IMG/VR virus record: IMGVR_UViG_3300027708_002314
Span: 1-51,262 of that record
Length of the DNA: 51,262 nt
Origin: a virus
Strand: one strand, 5' to 3'
Each line of letters begins with the position of its first letter. Position 1 is the stretch's first letter. Of the stretch, positions 31,946-38,813 are shown piece by piece. The notes beneath the pieces were generated by a model. The model saw nothing but the letters and a program-made list of their open reading frames with translations, was not told where the DNA came from and did not search any database. Position numbers and translations under genes: made by a program.

Positions 31946-32334
31946 GACTTGTTCATTCCGCCTTTATTTGTTTTTGCTTTTATTTCAGCGACTTGTTCTT
32001 CTGTAAGAATCCGTAAGGCGTCCTTGGCTTTTTCATTAGAATAGCCAAAATACTGCTTCACACAATCTATATCCTTGTCGACCTCTGATTTCTGCCAAGG
32101 TTGAAATTTCCTTTTCATAGGTCTAATGGTATTTAGAAGATACTGGTATTGCATGTCCGGATCAATGGAACAATGAACATTCATCTCATTGACATATAGA
32201 ACACAATCCATATGGTATGATAAAGAACGATTTACAATAAAGGGTTTATAATCACGATAATCCATTTCATCGACAAAAACATTCTTCTTGGTTTGAAGAA
32301 TTGATGGTATAATATCTTTAAATAATTCTGGCAT
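31942..32334 (-). CDS. 62: Clamp loader small subunit (T4 gp62)
   Basis: 130 residues. YKPFIVNRSLSYHMDCVLYV and LLNTIRPMKRKFQPW are the conserved gp62 segments. It is shorter than T4 gp62, as in other marine relatives. It forms the gp44/62 complex that loads the gp45 clamp. In T4 it directly follows gp44, but here two extra genes separate them. Confidence 0.88.
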   Translation of the reverse strand: MPELFKDIIPSILQTKKNVFVDEMDYRDYKPFIVNRSLSYHMDCVLYVNEMNVHCSIDPDMQYQYLLNTIRPMKRKFQPWQKSEVDKDIDCVKQYFGYSNEKAKDALRILTEEQVAEIKAKTNKGGMNKS

Positions 32335-32335
32335 A

Positions 32336-32788
32336 TCAGTACCCCGATACAGAGTATTTTTGAAGTTCTTTCATTTCTTCATCAGACATTTTCTTAACAG
32401 GAACTAAAGCAGATTGTTCACGGTCAATCAGTATCATCTCACGACCATCTTTAGTCCTGTAGGTTCTTGTTTTAAAAGATTTAGGATCTGCTTTAAAGAT
32501 CCATCCAGCCCATTTATCGGAATGTCGGCCAGCCGGTACAGAAACAAAATAAAGAATATCAACAGAGCGGCATTTACGAAGTTGGTTAGGTTTGAAAGTG
32601 AAAGCGTTTTGCATAATAAAAGGAACTTGTGTTTTTACTTCTACTTTATCCTCATCAGCCAATAAATCTTTTTCGGAATCATACTTATTGATAGAAGATT
32701 TAACTTTGCGTCCTTCTTCACTCAATAAATTGATGATGACCTTTTCACCAGCCAAACCTAATTCGTTCATCATTTCTTCTTTAGTCAT
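32336..32788 (-). CDS. PD-(D/E)XK nuclease-like protein
   Basis: 150 residues. GLAGEKVIINLLSEEGRKV gives the helix with a conserved glutamate (E15), then D41-L-L and V-E50-V-K52-T form the D...E-x-K core of the restriction-endonuclease-like fold. The remainder (NQLRKCRSVDILYFVSVP, AGWIFKADP) fits the later strands. It lies between gp44 and gp62 in the replisome operon. A structure-specific nuclease or resolvase-type role is inferred; I know no characterised close relative. Confidence 0.55.
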   Translation of the reverse strand: MTKEEMMNELGLAGEKVIINLLSEEGRKVKSSINKYDSEKDLLADEDKVEVKTQVPFIMQNAFTFKPNQLRKCRSVDILYFVSVPAGRHSDKWAGWIFKADPKSFKTRTYRTKDGREMILIDREQSALVPVKKMSDEEMKELQKYSVSGY

Positions 32789-33327
32789 AATGGTACAACT
32801 CTTTCACCATTGACACCCAACATATCGGTAATTTTTAATATTTTTTGAAAACGATAATCTTTATAAATTTCACTATTAAGCATTGGTCGCATTTTTTCAA
32901 TTAAAACATCTTCTATGTCTTTGATAATAACTCCGTGTTCAAGTTCTTCCGAATTAATTTCAATATACTTAAAACTTAAATTGGATAAATCTCTACCAAA
33001 GTATTCAACATACTTATATGCTGCTGAGTGATTTTCATCAAATCTTTCTGTGCCCCTGACTGCTGCAATAAATCTTGCAATCCTGTTTCTTAAACAATTA
33101 TCAGTTTTTCCAACATAAATTAATTCATTTTCTTTATACAGTAAATATATTCCAGTAACTAAACTTATCTTTTCTGTGGTTGTAAATCCATGAGCTGTTT
33201 TTAAATCTTCTTCAGTTAATACAATCTCATGTTTAGGAGAACCTCGAAATACATCATACATAGAATTTGCATAAATTCCTGCATAATCTTTTATTTCAAA
33301 TTCGAATTTGAATAGTGTCTTAATCAT
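32785..33327 (-). CDS. GIY-YIG endonuclease-like protein
   Basis: 180 residues. G59-I-Y61 and Y71-V-G73, R80 in CLRNRIARF, E144 and N151 in IEKMRPMLN fit the GIY-YIG catalytic set. The N-terminal 55 residues are outside the domain. Placed between gp44 and the gp62 pair with four-base overlaps, it may be a free-standing homing endonuclease like the T4 seg genes or a repair nuclease. Its codons look more AT-rich than gp44. Confidence 0.75.
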   Translation of the reverse strand: MIKTLFKFEFEIKDYAGIYANSMYDVFRGSPKHEIVLTEEDLKTAHGFTTTEKISLVTGIYLLYKENELIYVGKTDNCLRNRIARFIAAVRGTERFDENHSAAYKYVEYFGRDLSNLSFKYIEINSEELEHGVIIKDIEDVLIEKMRPMLNSEIYKDYRFQKILKITDMLGVNGERVVPL

Positions 33328-34253
33328 TTGAACTCACAATCTACCATAATTTCAGTTAAACAAGCAATCATATTAATTTCATGGTCAGCAACAAAGGCCG
33401 CTTGATATTGGTACTTGGCAAGAATAAGAACCAACTGTGGTACAGAATTTGGTTTTAATAACTCATATAGTGTATCATAGAGTTTACGATAAATCTTTGC
33501 TGGATCATTGTCGAGGTTTGTGGTAACCCACTTACGAGTAGAAGCAAAGTCTTTATCTTTTAAGGATATAACCAGCGTACCAAGTTGAACATCAGAAACA
33601 GCACCAAGAATGCCTTTGTCAATATTACCCGAAACAGAATATCGCTGAAGTTCATTGAGAATTCTCCGATTATCCGGAAAGTGTTTTGTGATAACAGCTG
33701 CGACAACTTCTTTGTCATATGTAATTCCTTCTTGTTCTAAGATCCATTCAACACGTTTGAAGAAAGCTCCTGCCATTTTGGCTTTGCTTCCGTTAACTTT
33801 AAAATCAATAACTGAACACCGTGAATGAATTGGGTCAATGATACGATTTTTAAAGTTACAAGTAAAAATGAATGAACAATTGGATGCGAATTCTTCAATC
33901 GAGGCACGAAGAATTGCTTGTGCGTTTGGTGTTAAATAATCTGCCTCATCAATGATGATAACTTTACGACCACCAGCCAAACTAACCGATGACGCATAGT
34001 TCTTAATCTTGACACGAATGGTATCTACACCGTTTTCATCAGAGCCGTTGATTACAATATAATCACAACCAACTTCTTGACATAAGGCTTTGGCAATTGT
34101 TGTCTTACCGACTCCGGCAGAGCCTGACAACAATAGGTTCGGAATCTCTTTACGAGAAACATAATCTTTAAATGTGGATTTGATTGCATCCGGTAAGATA
34201 CAATCATCCACTTTAGCTGGTCGATATTTTTCGACCCACAATAAATGTTCCAT
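33324..34253 (-). CDS. 44: Clamp loader large subunit (T4 gp44, AAA+)
   Basis: 309 residues from the ATG (a GTG precedes it) with GGGAGT upstream. LWVEKYRPAKVDDCILP at the start, Walker A GSAGVGKTT near 44-52, Walker B VIIIDEADYL near 98, and the HSRC arginine-finger motif are all present. It drives ATP-dependent loading of gp45. Confidence 0.93.
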   Translation of the reverse strand: MEHLLWVEKYRPAKVDDCILPDAIKSTFKDYVSRKEIPNLLLSGSAGVGKTTIAKALCQEVGCDYIVINGSDENGVDTIRVKIKNYASSVSLAGGRKVIIIDEADYLTPNAQAILRASIEEFASNCSFIFTCNFKNRIIDPIHSRCSVIDFKVNGSKAKMAGAFFKRVEWILEQEGITYDKEVVAAVITKHFPDNRRILNELQRYSVSGNIDKGILGAVSDVQLGTLVISLKDKDFASTRKWVTTNLDNDPAKIYRKLYDTLYELLKPNSVPQLVLILAKYQYQAAFVADHEINMIACLTEIMVDCEFK

Positions 34254-34271
34254 CACATACTCCCATAATAT

Positions 34272-34277
34272 ATTATA
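34272..34277 (-). promoter_or_regulatory. Possible -10 element before gp44
   Basis: A perfect TATAAT in the 25-base gap before gp44, with only a weak -35 (ATTACA, 16 bases upstream, four of six matches). It may allow separate expression of gp44 and the genes after it. Confidence 0.3.
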
Positions 34278-34281
34278 CTAC

Positions 34282-34563
34282 TTATTTTACTTCTGTAATT
34301 GCTTCAAATAATGCTTCAAAATCTTTAAACTCATCAATTTCGGTTTGAATGGATTGATTATAATACACTTTTGCCATTCGTTTAATAATCTTCTTAGGTA
34401 CTTTTAATGAATCAAAAGTGGCATCAACAATGTCTTTGATTTCATTATTTTTAAATTCAATTTGTTGCATTGAAACATTGATTTCTTCAATGGCACCCTT
34501 GAGTGCCTTTAATTGAGTTTCATCTAAAGAACCGAATAATGTTTGTACGGTAGAAATAGACAT
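34282..34563 (-). CDS. dsbA: DsbA-like dsDNA-binding late transcription modulator
   Basis: 93 residues, all-helical. IEFKNNEIKDIVDATFDSL, KVPKKIIKRMAKVYYNQS and FEALFEAI align in order with T4 DsbA (NELIKDIRIRAKDELGV, LLALYHK, VELYDTVF) as I remember it. In T4, DsbA binds DNA near late promoters. Position among clamp and clamp-loader genes agrees with a late-transcription role. Confidence 0.7.
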   Translation of the reverse strand: MSISTVQTLFGSLDETQLKALKGAIEEINVSMQQIEFKNNEIKDIVDATFDSLKVPKKIIKRMAKVYYNQSIQTEIDEFKDFEALFEAITEVK

Positions 34564-34754
34564 CAGTTTAACTGGCCTTGAAGTACACCAACGGCTTCAA
34601 TTTGTGATTCAGCAATTAAAAAAGAACCATTAATTAAAGAAAGCACGGTTTTACCTTTGTTTTCTTCATCGTTAGCAATAAAAACACCAGTTACATATTC
34701 TGGATTAATTGCAAGTTTGTTTCCTGTTATTGCGTCTGTGAAATAGATTAACAT
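34563..34754 (-). CDS. FlbD-like small protein
   Basis: 63 residues. LAINPEYVTGVFIAND followed by KTVLSLINGSFLIAESQIE shows the short two-sheet pattern of FlbD-type proteins. Phages carry such stand-alone versions; function unknown. One-base overlap with dsbA, three bases after gp45. Confidence 0.6.
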   Translation of the reverse strand: MLIYFTDAITGNKLAINPEYVTGVFIANDEENKGKTVLSLINGSFLIAESQIEAVGVLQGQLN

Positions 34755-34757
34755 ATT

Positions 34758-35429
34758 TTATTCTCCTGTTTTAGTTTCTTTGGCCTCAAATGCAATCCAA
34801 TATTGAATGTCATCTTTGGTATTTTTAAAATGACCAATTCCTTTGAAAGAAATTTTAACTTCATAACTTCCAGGAATTAGTTTGATGTTTTCTGTTTTGA
34901 AAACAATTTTATATTTCTTGCCGTTGCCTTCTCCAACTTGAATGGAGTTTGTATGAGCAGAATTATCGAGTGCATCAAAAGCGACCAATTGAACCGCATC
35001 ACCATCAGATTCTACGGCAATATGTGGTGAAGAAAGTACACTAGACACTTTCATAATGTTATTGTAATCTTCTTCTGATAAAGTGAATGATACATCAACG
35101 GAAGGAAGTGTAATCTCTTTCTCTGGAGGAGTAACAATCATTTCCTTAGCCGTCTTACGATATTTTGTAGAATTGCGACCAGATTTAAAAATTACATTCG
35201 AATCATCAAAAGACAAATCGGAATCTTTATGTAAAGAATGTACCGATAAGAATTGATTCAAGTCATATACACAGAAATCTTGTGGGAATATATCTTTAAG
35301 ATTTGCTTGTGCCAATACAGTTTTACCAGCCGAAACGGTGGTAAGTTTAGTACCTTGTTTGAATTGAATACCTTGATTGATACTCGAAAAGTTTTTCAAT
35401 ACGGTTAGGGTTTCATTTGACAGCTTCAT
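34758..35429 (-). CDS. 45: Sliding clamp (T4 gp45)
   Basis: 223 residues. MKLSNETLTVLKNFSSINQG, FCVYDLNQFLSV and FDDSNVIFKSG match the T4 clamp; a second similar domain follows from about 110. It tethers gp43 to DNA and, in late infection, activates gp55-dependent promoters. Overlaps the DUF5664 gene upstream by 17 bases. Confidence 0.92.
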   Translation of the reverse strand: MKLSNETLTVLKNFSSINQGIQFKQGTKLTTVSAGKTVLAQANLKDIFPQDFCVYDLNQFLSVHSLHKDSDLSFDDSNVIFKSGRNSTKYRKTAKEMIVTPPEKEITLPSVDVSFTLSEEDYNNIMKVSSVLSSPHIAVESDGDAVQLVAFDALDNSAHTNSIQVGEGNGKKYKIVFKTENIKLIPGSYEVKISFKGIGHFKNTKDDIQYWIAFEAKETKTGE

Positions 35430-35733
35430 TTACTTCTCCATTATTTAAAGAATACATTATATCATGTTCAAAGAGAAACATCAAGCAGCACATTGCGTGT
35501 GCCAAATGATGTATACCAGATTCAGGATCAATTTGTTCGCCTTGTTTCCATGACCAAACATGGCGTTGTAGTGCATCAAAGTATCTACGTTTTGCATCAG
35601 GTACTTTTTGCCAATTGTCCCGTTCATACTTCTGAGCACCAAAAGTTAATACTTTAACGGTTTCTTCTAGTGCTAGTGGTGGTAACAAACCATATTCTAG
35701 TTTGCCACCATCAAATTTACGGCCTTTTTCCAT
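35413..35733 (-). CDS. DUF5664 (dATP/dGTP diphosphohydrolase N-terminal-like) protein
   Basis: 106 residues from the ATG in a TAATG overlap with the gene upstream and GGAG eight bases before. KFDGGKLEYGLLPPLALEE, FGAQKYERDNWQKV and HLAHAMCCLMFL form the conserved helical core. The family is annotated as related to purine nucleotide diphosphohydrolases; here it could trim nucleotide pools, activity not shown. Confidence 0.75.
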   Translation of the reverse strand: MEKGRKFDGGKLEYGLLPPLALEETVKVLTFGAQKYERDNWQKVPDAKRRYFDALQRHVWSWKQGEQIDPESGIHHLAHAMCCLMFLFEHDIMYSLNNGEVNEAVK

Positions 35734-36551
35734 TACATTTCTCCAACATAATTGGCAACAGCTGGCATATCTCCTTGGAAGTGATATGTACCAATATGTG
35801 AAGTTTTCATCCAAGGACAAAGGTGAATTGCACCACCAATTTTACGCCACATCTGACAGAACATGTAATCTTCTGAAAGATAACGGTCAGAACCACCACC
35901 AGTAATTGAATCTTTTGTATCGATTACTGTATCAAAGTAAGCATGGATGTAACGAGAACCATCAAAGTGTGCTTGACCTACATGGTCTGGTTTATAACGA
36001 ATAGAAGGATATGCTTCTTGCATTTGCTTAAATACATCACGCTTAATCATCATAAAGCCCGTACCAATTTCCAAAACTTCCAAAGGTTCAGTTACGGAGA
36101 ACTGTGCAGTACCTTTAACAGGATTAAAAACATAATCACCAGTAACTTTTTCCAACATACCAGGATCAATACTTGGATTTTTAGTTACAGCAGTTTTAAC
36201 TGCTTTCCATTTAATCGCTTTCTTCGGATAAGGACCACCAGAAACATCTTTGTCCATAGCCAAAAGGGCAATCACATCTTGTGGATTAAAATGAATATCA
36301 GAATCGATAAACAACATATGAGTACAATCGGAACGATGCAGATATTCGTCAACAAGATAGTTTCTTGCTCGTGTAATTAGGGACTCATTAAATAGAAATG
36401 AGAATTTGACTTGAATTCCGTATTGCAAACAAAGACCTTGTAAGTCCAAACAAGCCTTCATGTATAAACCGTGGTTCATACCGCCATACATTGGTGTTGC
36501 TACAAACAGACTTTTTGTTTGTAAATCTTCTTTTTTAATTGATATTTCCAT
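35733..36551 (-). CDS. GT-A glycosyltransferase-like protein in the replication region
   Basis: 272 residues. LFVATPMYGGMN, LITRARNYLVDEYL and HMLFIDSDIHFNP (D83-S-D85) are the pattern of Anp1-like/GT-A phage transferases; MIKRDVFKQM and SEDYMFCQMWRKIGG are later motifs of the same fold. It is far from the sugar cassettes, beside gp45. DNA-base or protein glycosylation are both possible; no hydroxymethylase is seen here. Confidence 0.7.
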   Translation of the reverse strand: MEISIKKEDLQTKSLFVATPMYGGMNHGLYMKACLDLQGLCLQYGIQVKFSFLFNESLITRARNYLVDEYLHRSDCTHMLFIDSDIHFNPQDVIALLAMDKDVSGGPYPKKAIKWKAVKTAVTKNPSIDPGMLEKVTGDYVFNPVKGTAQFSVTEPLEVLEIGTGFMMIKRDVFKQMQEAYPSIRYKPDHVGQAHFDGSRYIHAYFDTVIDTKDSITGGGSDRYLSEDYMFCQMWRKIGGAIHLCPWMKTSHIGTYHFQGDMPAVANYVGEM

Positions 36552-36568
36552 TTGTGCTCCGATGTTAT

Positions 36569-36602
36569 AAAAAAAGGGAGTATCTCCTCACGGAGAACTC
36601 CC
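36569..36602 (-). terminator. Strong rho-independent terminator after the winged-helix gene
   Basis: Stem GGGAGT-TCTCC pairs with GGAGA-T-ACTCCC (11 pairs, one bulge) around a GTGA loop, followed by seven T on the minus strand. It lies 12 bases after the stop of the winged-helix gene. Confidence 0.85.
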
Positions 36603-36614
36603 AGCGACAACTAA

Positions 36615-36884
36615 TTAGGCAACGAAAGAATAACCAGCTTTAATTGCTTTTTTCACTAAAGATTTGGTTGGAGTTCCCATACGGTAGTAAGTAATCTTAC
36701 GACCATCTTCCAAGGTACGTTTGTTAGTATAGATTACATGGCCTTCTTGGCGCAGTTCATCAATACGAGCAGAAACGTTAGTGATGCCGAAACGAGCCTG
36801 AGCTTGTTTGGTTGTGAATGTATTATAACCATCTTGTTTTTTCAAAGTGGCTAACATACGTTGTTTAGCAGATAATTTGCTCAT
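36615..36884 (-). CDS. Winged helix-turn-helix regulator
   Basis: 89 residues, basic. KQRMLATLKKQDGYNTFTTK gives helix 1, QARFGITNVSARIDELRQEG the helix-turn-helix, and VIYTNKRTLEDGRKITYYRM the wing. Stands alone between its own sigma70 promoter (36939-36968) and a strong terminator, so it is a separate, probably early and abundant transcript inside the replication region. Target unknown; self-control is suggested by the dyad over its promoter. Confidence 0.8.
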   Translation of the reverse strand: MSKLSAKQRMLATLKKQDGYNTFTTKQAQARFGITNVSARIDELRQEGHVIYTNKRTLEDGRKITYYRMGTPTKSLVKKAIKAGYSFVA

Positions 36885-36933
36885 TGTAATACTCCATAGT
36901 AAAGTTAAAATAAATCCTTGCCTTAAGCAAGTT

Positions 36934-36961
36934 CACACAGTATATCATTTATATATGTGTG
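36934..36961 (-). promoter_or_regulatory. Operator-like dyad over the winged-helix promoter
   Basis: CACACATATAT and ATATACTGTGTG are inverted repeats (one extra base in one arm) that cover the -10 and spacer of the promoter. A winged-helix dimer could bind here. The spacer also contains TATAAATG, seven of eight bases of a late box. Confidence 0.45.
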
Positions 36962-36968
36962 GTGTCAA
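36939..36968 (-). promoter_or_regulatory. Sigma70 promoter TTGACA-18-TATACT
   Basis: TTGACA at 36968-36963 and TATACT at 36944-36939 on the minus strand, 18 bases apart, in the gap before the winged-helix gene. The leader of about 50 bases holds a small hairpin CTTGC-TTAAG-GCAAG. Confidence 0.75.
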
Positions 36969-36972
36969 GCGT

Positions 36973-38241
36973 TTATCGACCAACTTGTGGTAAATATTTT
37001 GCTTTGGTTTCTTCCCACGACAGGTAAATCAAATCATCGTAGAAAAGAGTTTCATATGAAACATTGTTTTTCTTTTGTAGTTGCCGAATACGACCTTTGG
37101 CATACTTTGTTTTCCATATATTAGTCAACGCTTCTACACTAGTATCAAATGATTTTACCAATTTATCTTCCGTAATTTGTTTACACAGAAATTCATTGGT
37201 ATTATTATACAGAGGACTAAAATAGATACCACGTTGGTGTTCTGTTCTTGTTTTTTCTTTTGGTATATTAAGTTTAGGATAAGCAAAATGCAATGATCGA
37301 TTTTTATGGTCTCGCTTAAGTGGAAGGCCTTGAGTGTTTTTTGCTTCCCACCATTCAAAATATTTTCTGGTGTGGTTTTGTTTTAACCAATCAAAAATCA
37401 TTTTTTTAGTTGATCTTGATGGTTCAAATGCCACAGAACCTGATGAGAACCCCATTTTATTCCAGTGTTCAAGATTATCATATTGTGATAATCCATCAGT
37501 TTTTGTTTTGCCGTAGAGTGAAGTTGTAGTAACTCCTGCCAAAACATCTCCATATCTTTCTTTCCAGTCTTTTTGAACAGTATCAGATAAACACAACAAT
37601 GCCAATAATTTACCACCCATGTAATTGTACCCAAGTGGTTGTAATGGAACAATCGTTGAACCAATTGCTGTATGATTAATCATACTCTGTGAAGTTTTAA
37701 TATCTCTTGGCCAACCAATTGCTTTATCTCTAGGAGTTAAATCTAAAAAATCGGATGATATACAAACAACACCAAGATATTTTCCACTAATTTCGTCACG
37801 AACAATATAATACAGATTTCTTCCAATATTAGAATTATTTTTCATTGTAGAAGAAAAAGTTCTAATGGCATTCCATTCTTCTACACGATTAGTATTTGCC
37901 AAATACATTTGAGGCTTTAATTTTTCATAATCATCGGGATCTTTGGGAATCCAAATGTTATTTTTTACTTTGTGTATGATGGCTGCTTGTGTGTCATCTT
38001 CCCAATCAATATCGGGATCACCAAACATATTTGTCCGAGCTTCACCCGGATAACGTTCTTTCACTTCACACCATTTTTGATATAAAGTATATTCTCGGAC
38101 GTCCATCTGAGAAGCATAATCCAAATCTTTGATGAGGGTTTCTTTTAAATTATTTTCATCAATGTGTTTAAAGCTTTCAGATGGATTTTCTTCTTGCCAT
38201 TTTTTCCATTGTTTTTCAACAAATTCAATTGGTGTTGCCAT
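36973..38241 (-). CDS. DUF4338 (DruA-like) protein, second copy
   Basis: 422 residues. The core YLGVVCISSDFLDL, then PLGYNYMGGKLLALLCLSDT and GVTTTSLYGKTKTDGLSQYD matches the first copy (18314-19423) and the DUF4338 domain of Druantia DruA. The N-terminal 100 residues and the C-terminal YFSPLYNNTNEFLCKQ region are not shared in an obvious way. Activity unknown. Its ATG overlaps the deformylase stop (TAATG). Confidence 0.65.
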   Translation of the reverse strand: MATPIEFVEKQWKKWQEENPSESFKHIDENNLKETLIKDLDYASQMDVREYTLYQKWCEVKERYPGEARTNMFGDPDIDWEDDTQAAIIHKVKNNIWIPKDPDDYEKLKPQMYLANTNRVEEWNAIRTFSSTMKNNSNIGRNLYYIVRDEISGKYLGVVCISSDFLDLTPRDKAIGWPRDIKTSQSMINHTAIGSTIVPLQPLGYNYMGGKLLALLCLSDTVQKDWKERYGDVLAGVTTTSLYGKTKTDGLSQYDNLEHWNKMGFSSGSVAFEPSRSTKKMIFDWLKQNHTRKYFEWWEAKNTQGLPLKRDHKNRSLHFAYPKLNIPKEKTRTEHQRGIYFSPLYNNTNEFLCKQITEDKLVKSFDTSVEALTNIWKTKYAKGRIRQLQKKNNVSYETLFYDDLIYLSWEETKAKYLPQVGR

Positions 38242-38813
38242 TATTTAAAGCCTATTTTTCTCATAATTTTATTTCGTTTTTTCATGCCTTGTTGCAAGGC
38301 AAGAGGTTTTACTTTATCAGTATACACTATTCCATTCATGTGGTCAAGCTCATGCTGGAAACAACGAGCCGACAATCCGGTAAACTTGGCTTGTTTTGTT
38401 TCTCCCATATAATCTTGGTATTCCACCTCAATCTCTCTAGGTCTAGTAATCATTAATCCTAAAAATGGAAAAGATAAACATCCTTCCATCATATGTACCT
38501 CTTCTTCGGATTTATTGGTAATTCTTGGATTAAAAAATGCCACATAATCATCATTGGCACCCATCACAAAAACTCTAAATGGATAACCACATTGATTGGC
38601 AGATAAACCGATACCACGATTTTGTTTACAAGTTTCCACCAAAGCAGAAGCCAATTCGATGGCATTAACTGGAGGATTTTTAAAATCAAAATCAGTTAAT
38701 ACTTGCCTTAATATTGGATCCGTTTCAGCAACCAAACGCAGTGTTGGTGTTTGCTGTTGAACGGGTTGTGGATTTACAACTTCTTCTGTATTATATTTAA
38801 AGACTTCGCTCAT
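38241..38813 (-). CDS. def: Peptide deformylase
   Basis: 190 residues. All three motifs are present: GIGLSANQ (67-74), EGCLS (110-114) and HELDH (154-158) with its zinc ligands. A 25-residue Q/P-rich extension precedes the domain. It removes the formyl group from nascent proteins; phage copies are known in marine T4-like phages. Overlaps gp46 by four bases. Confidence 0.92.
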   Translation of the reverse strand: MSEVFKYNTEEVVNPQPVQQQTPTLRLVAETDPILRQVLTDFDFKNPPVNAIELASALVETCKQNRGIGLSANQCGYPFRVFVMGANDDYVAFFNPRITNKSEEEVHMMEGCLSFPFLGLMITRPREIEVEYQDYMGETKQAKFTGLSARCFQHELDHMNGIVYTDKVKPLALQQGMKKRNKIMRKIGFK

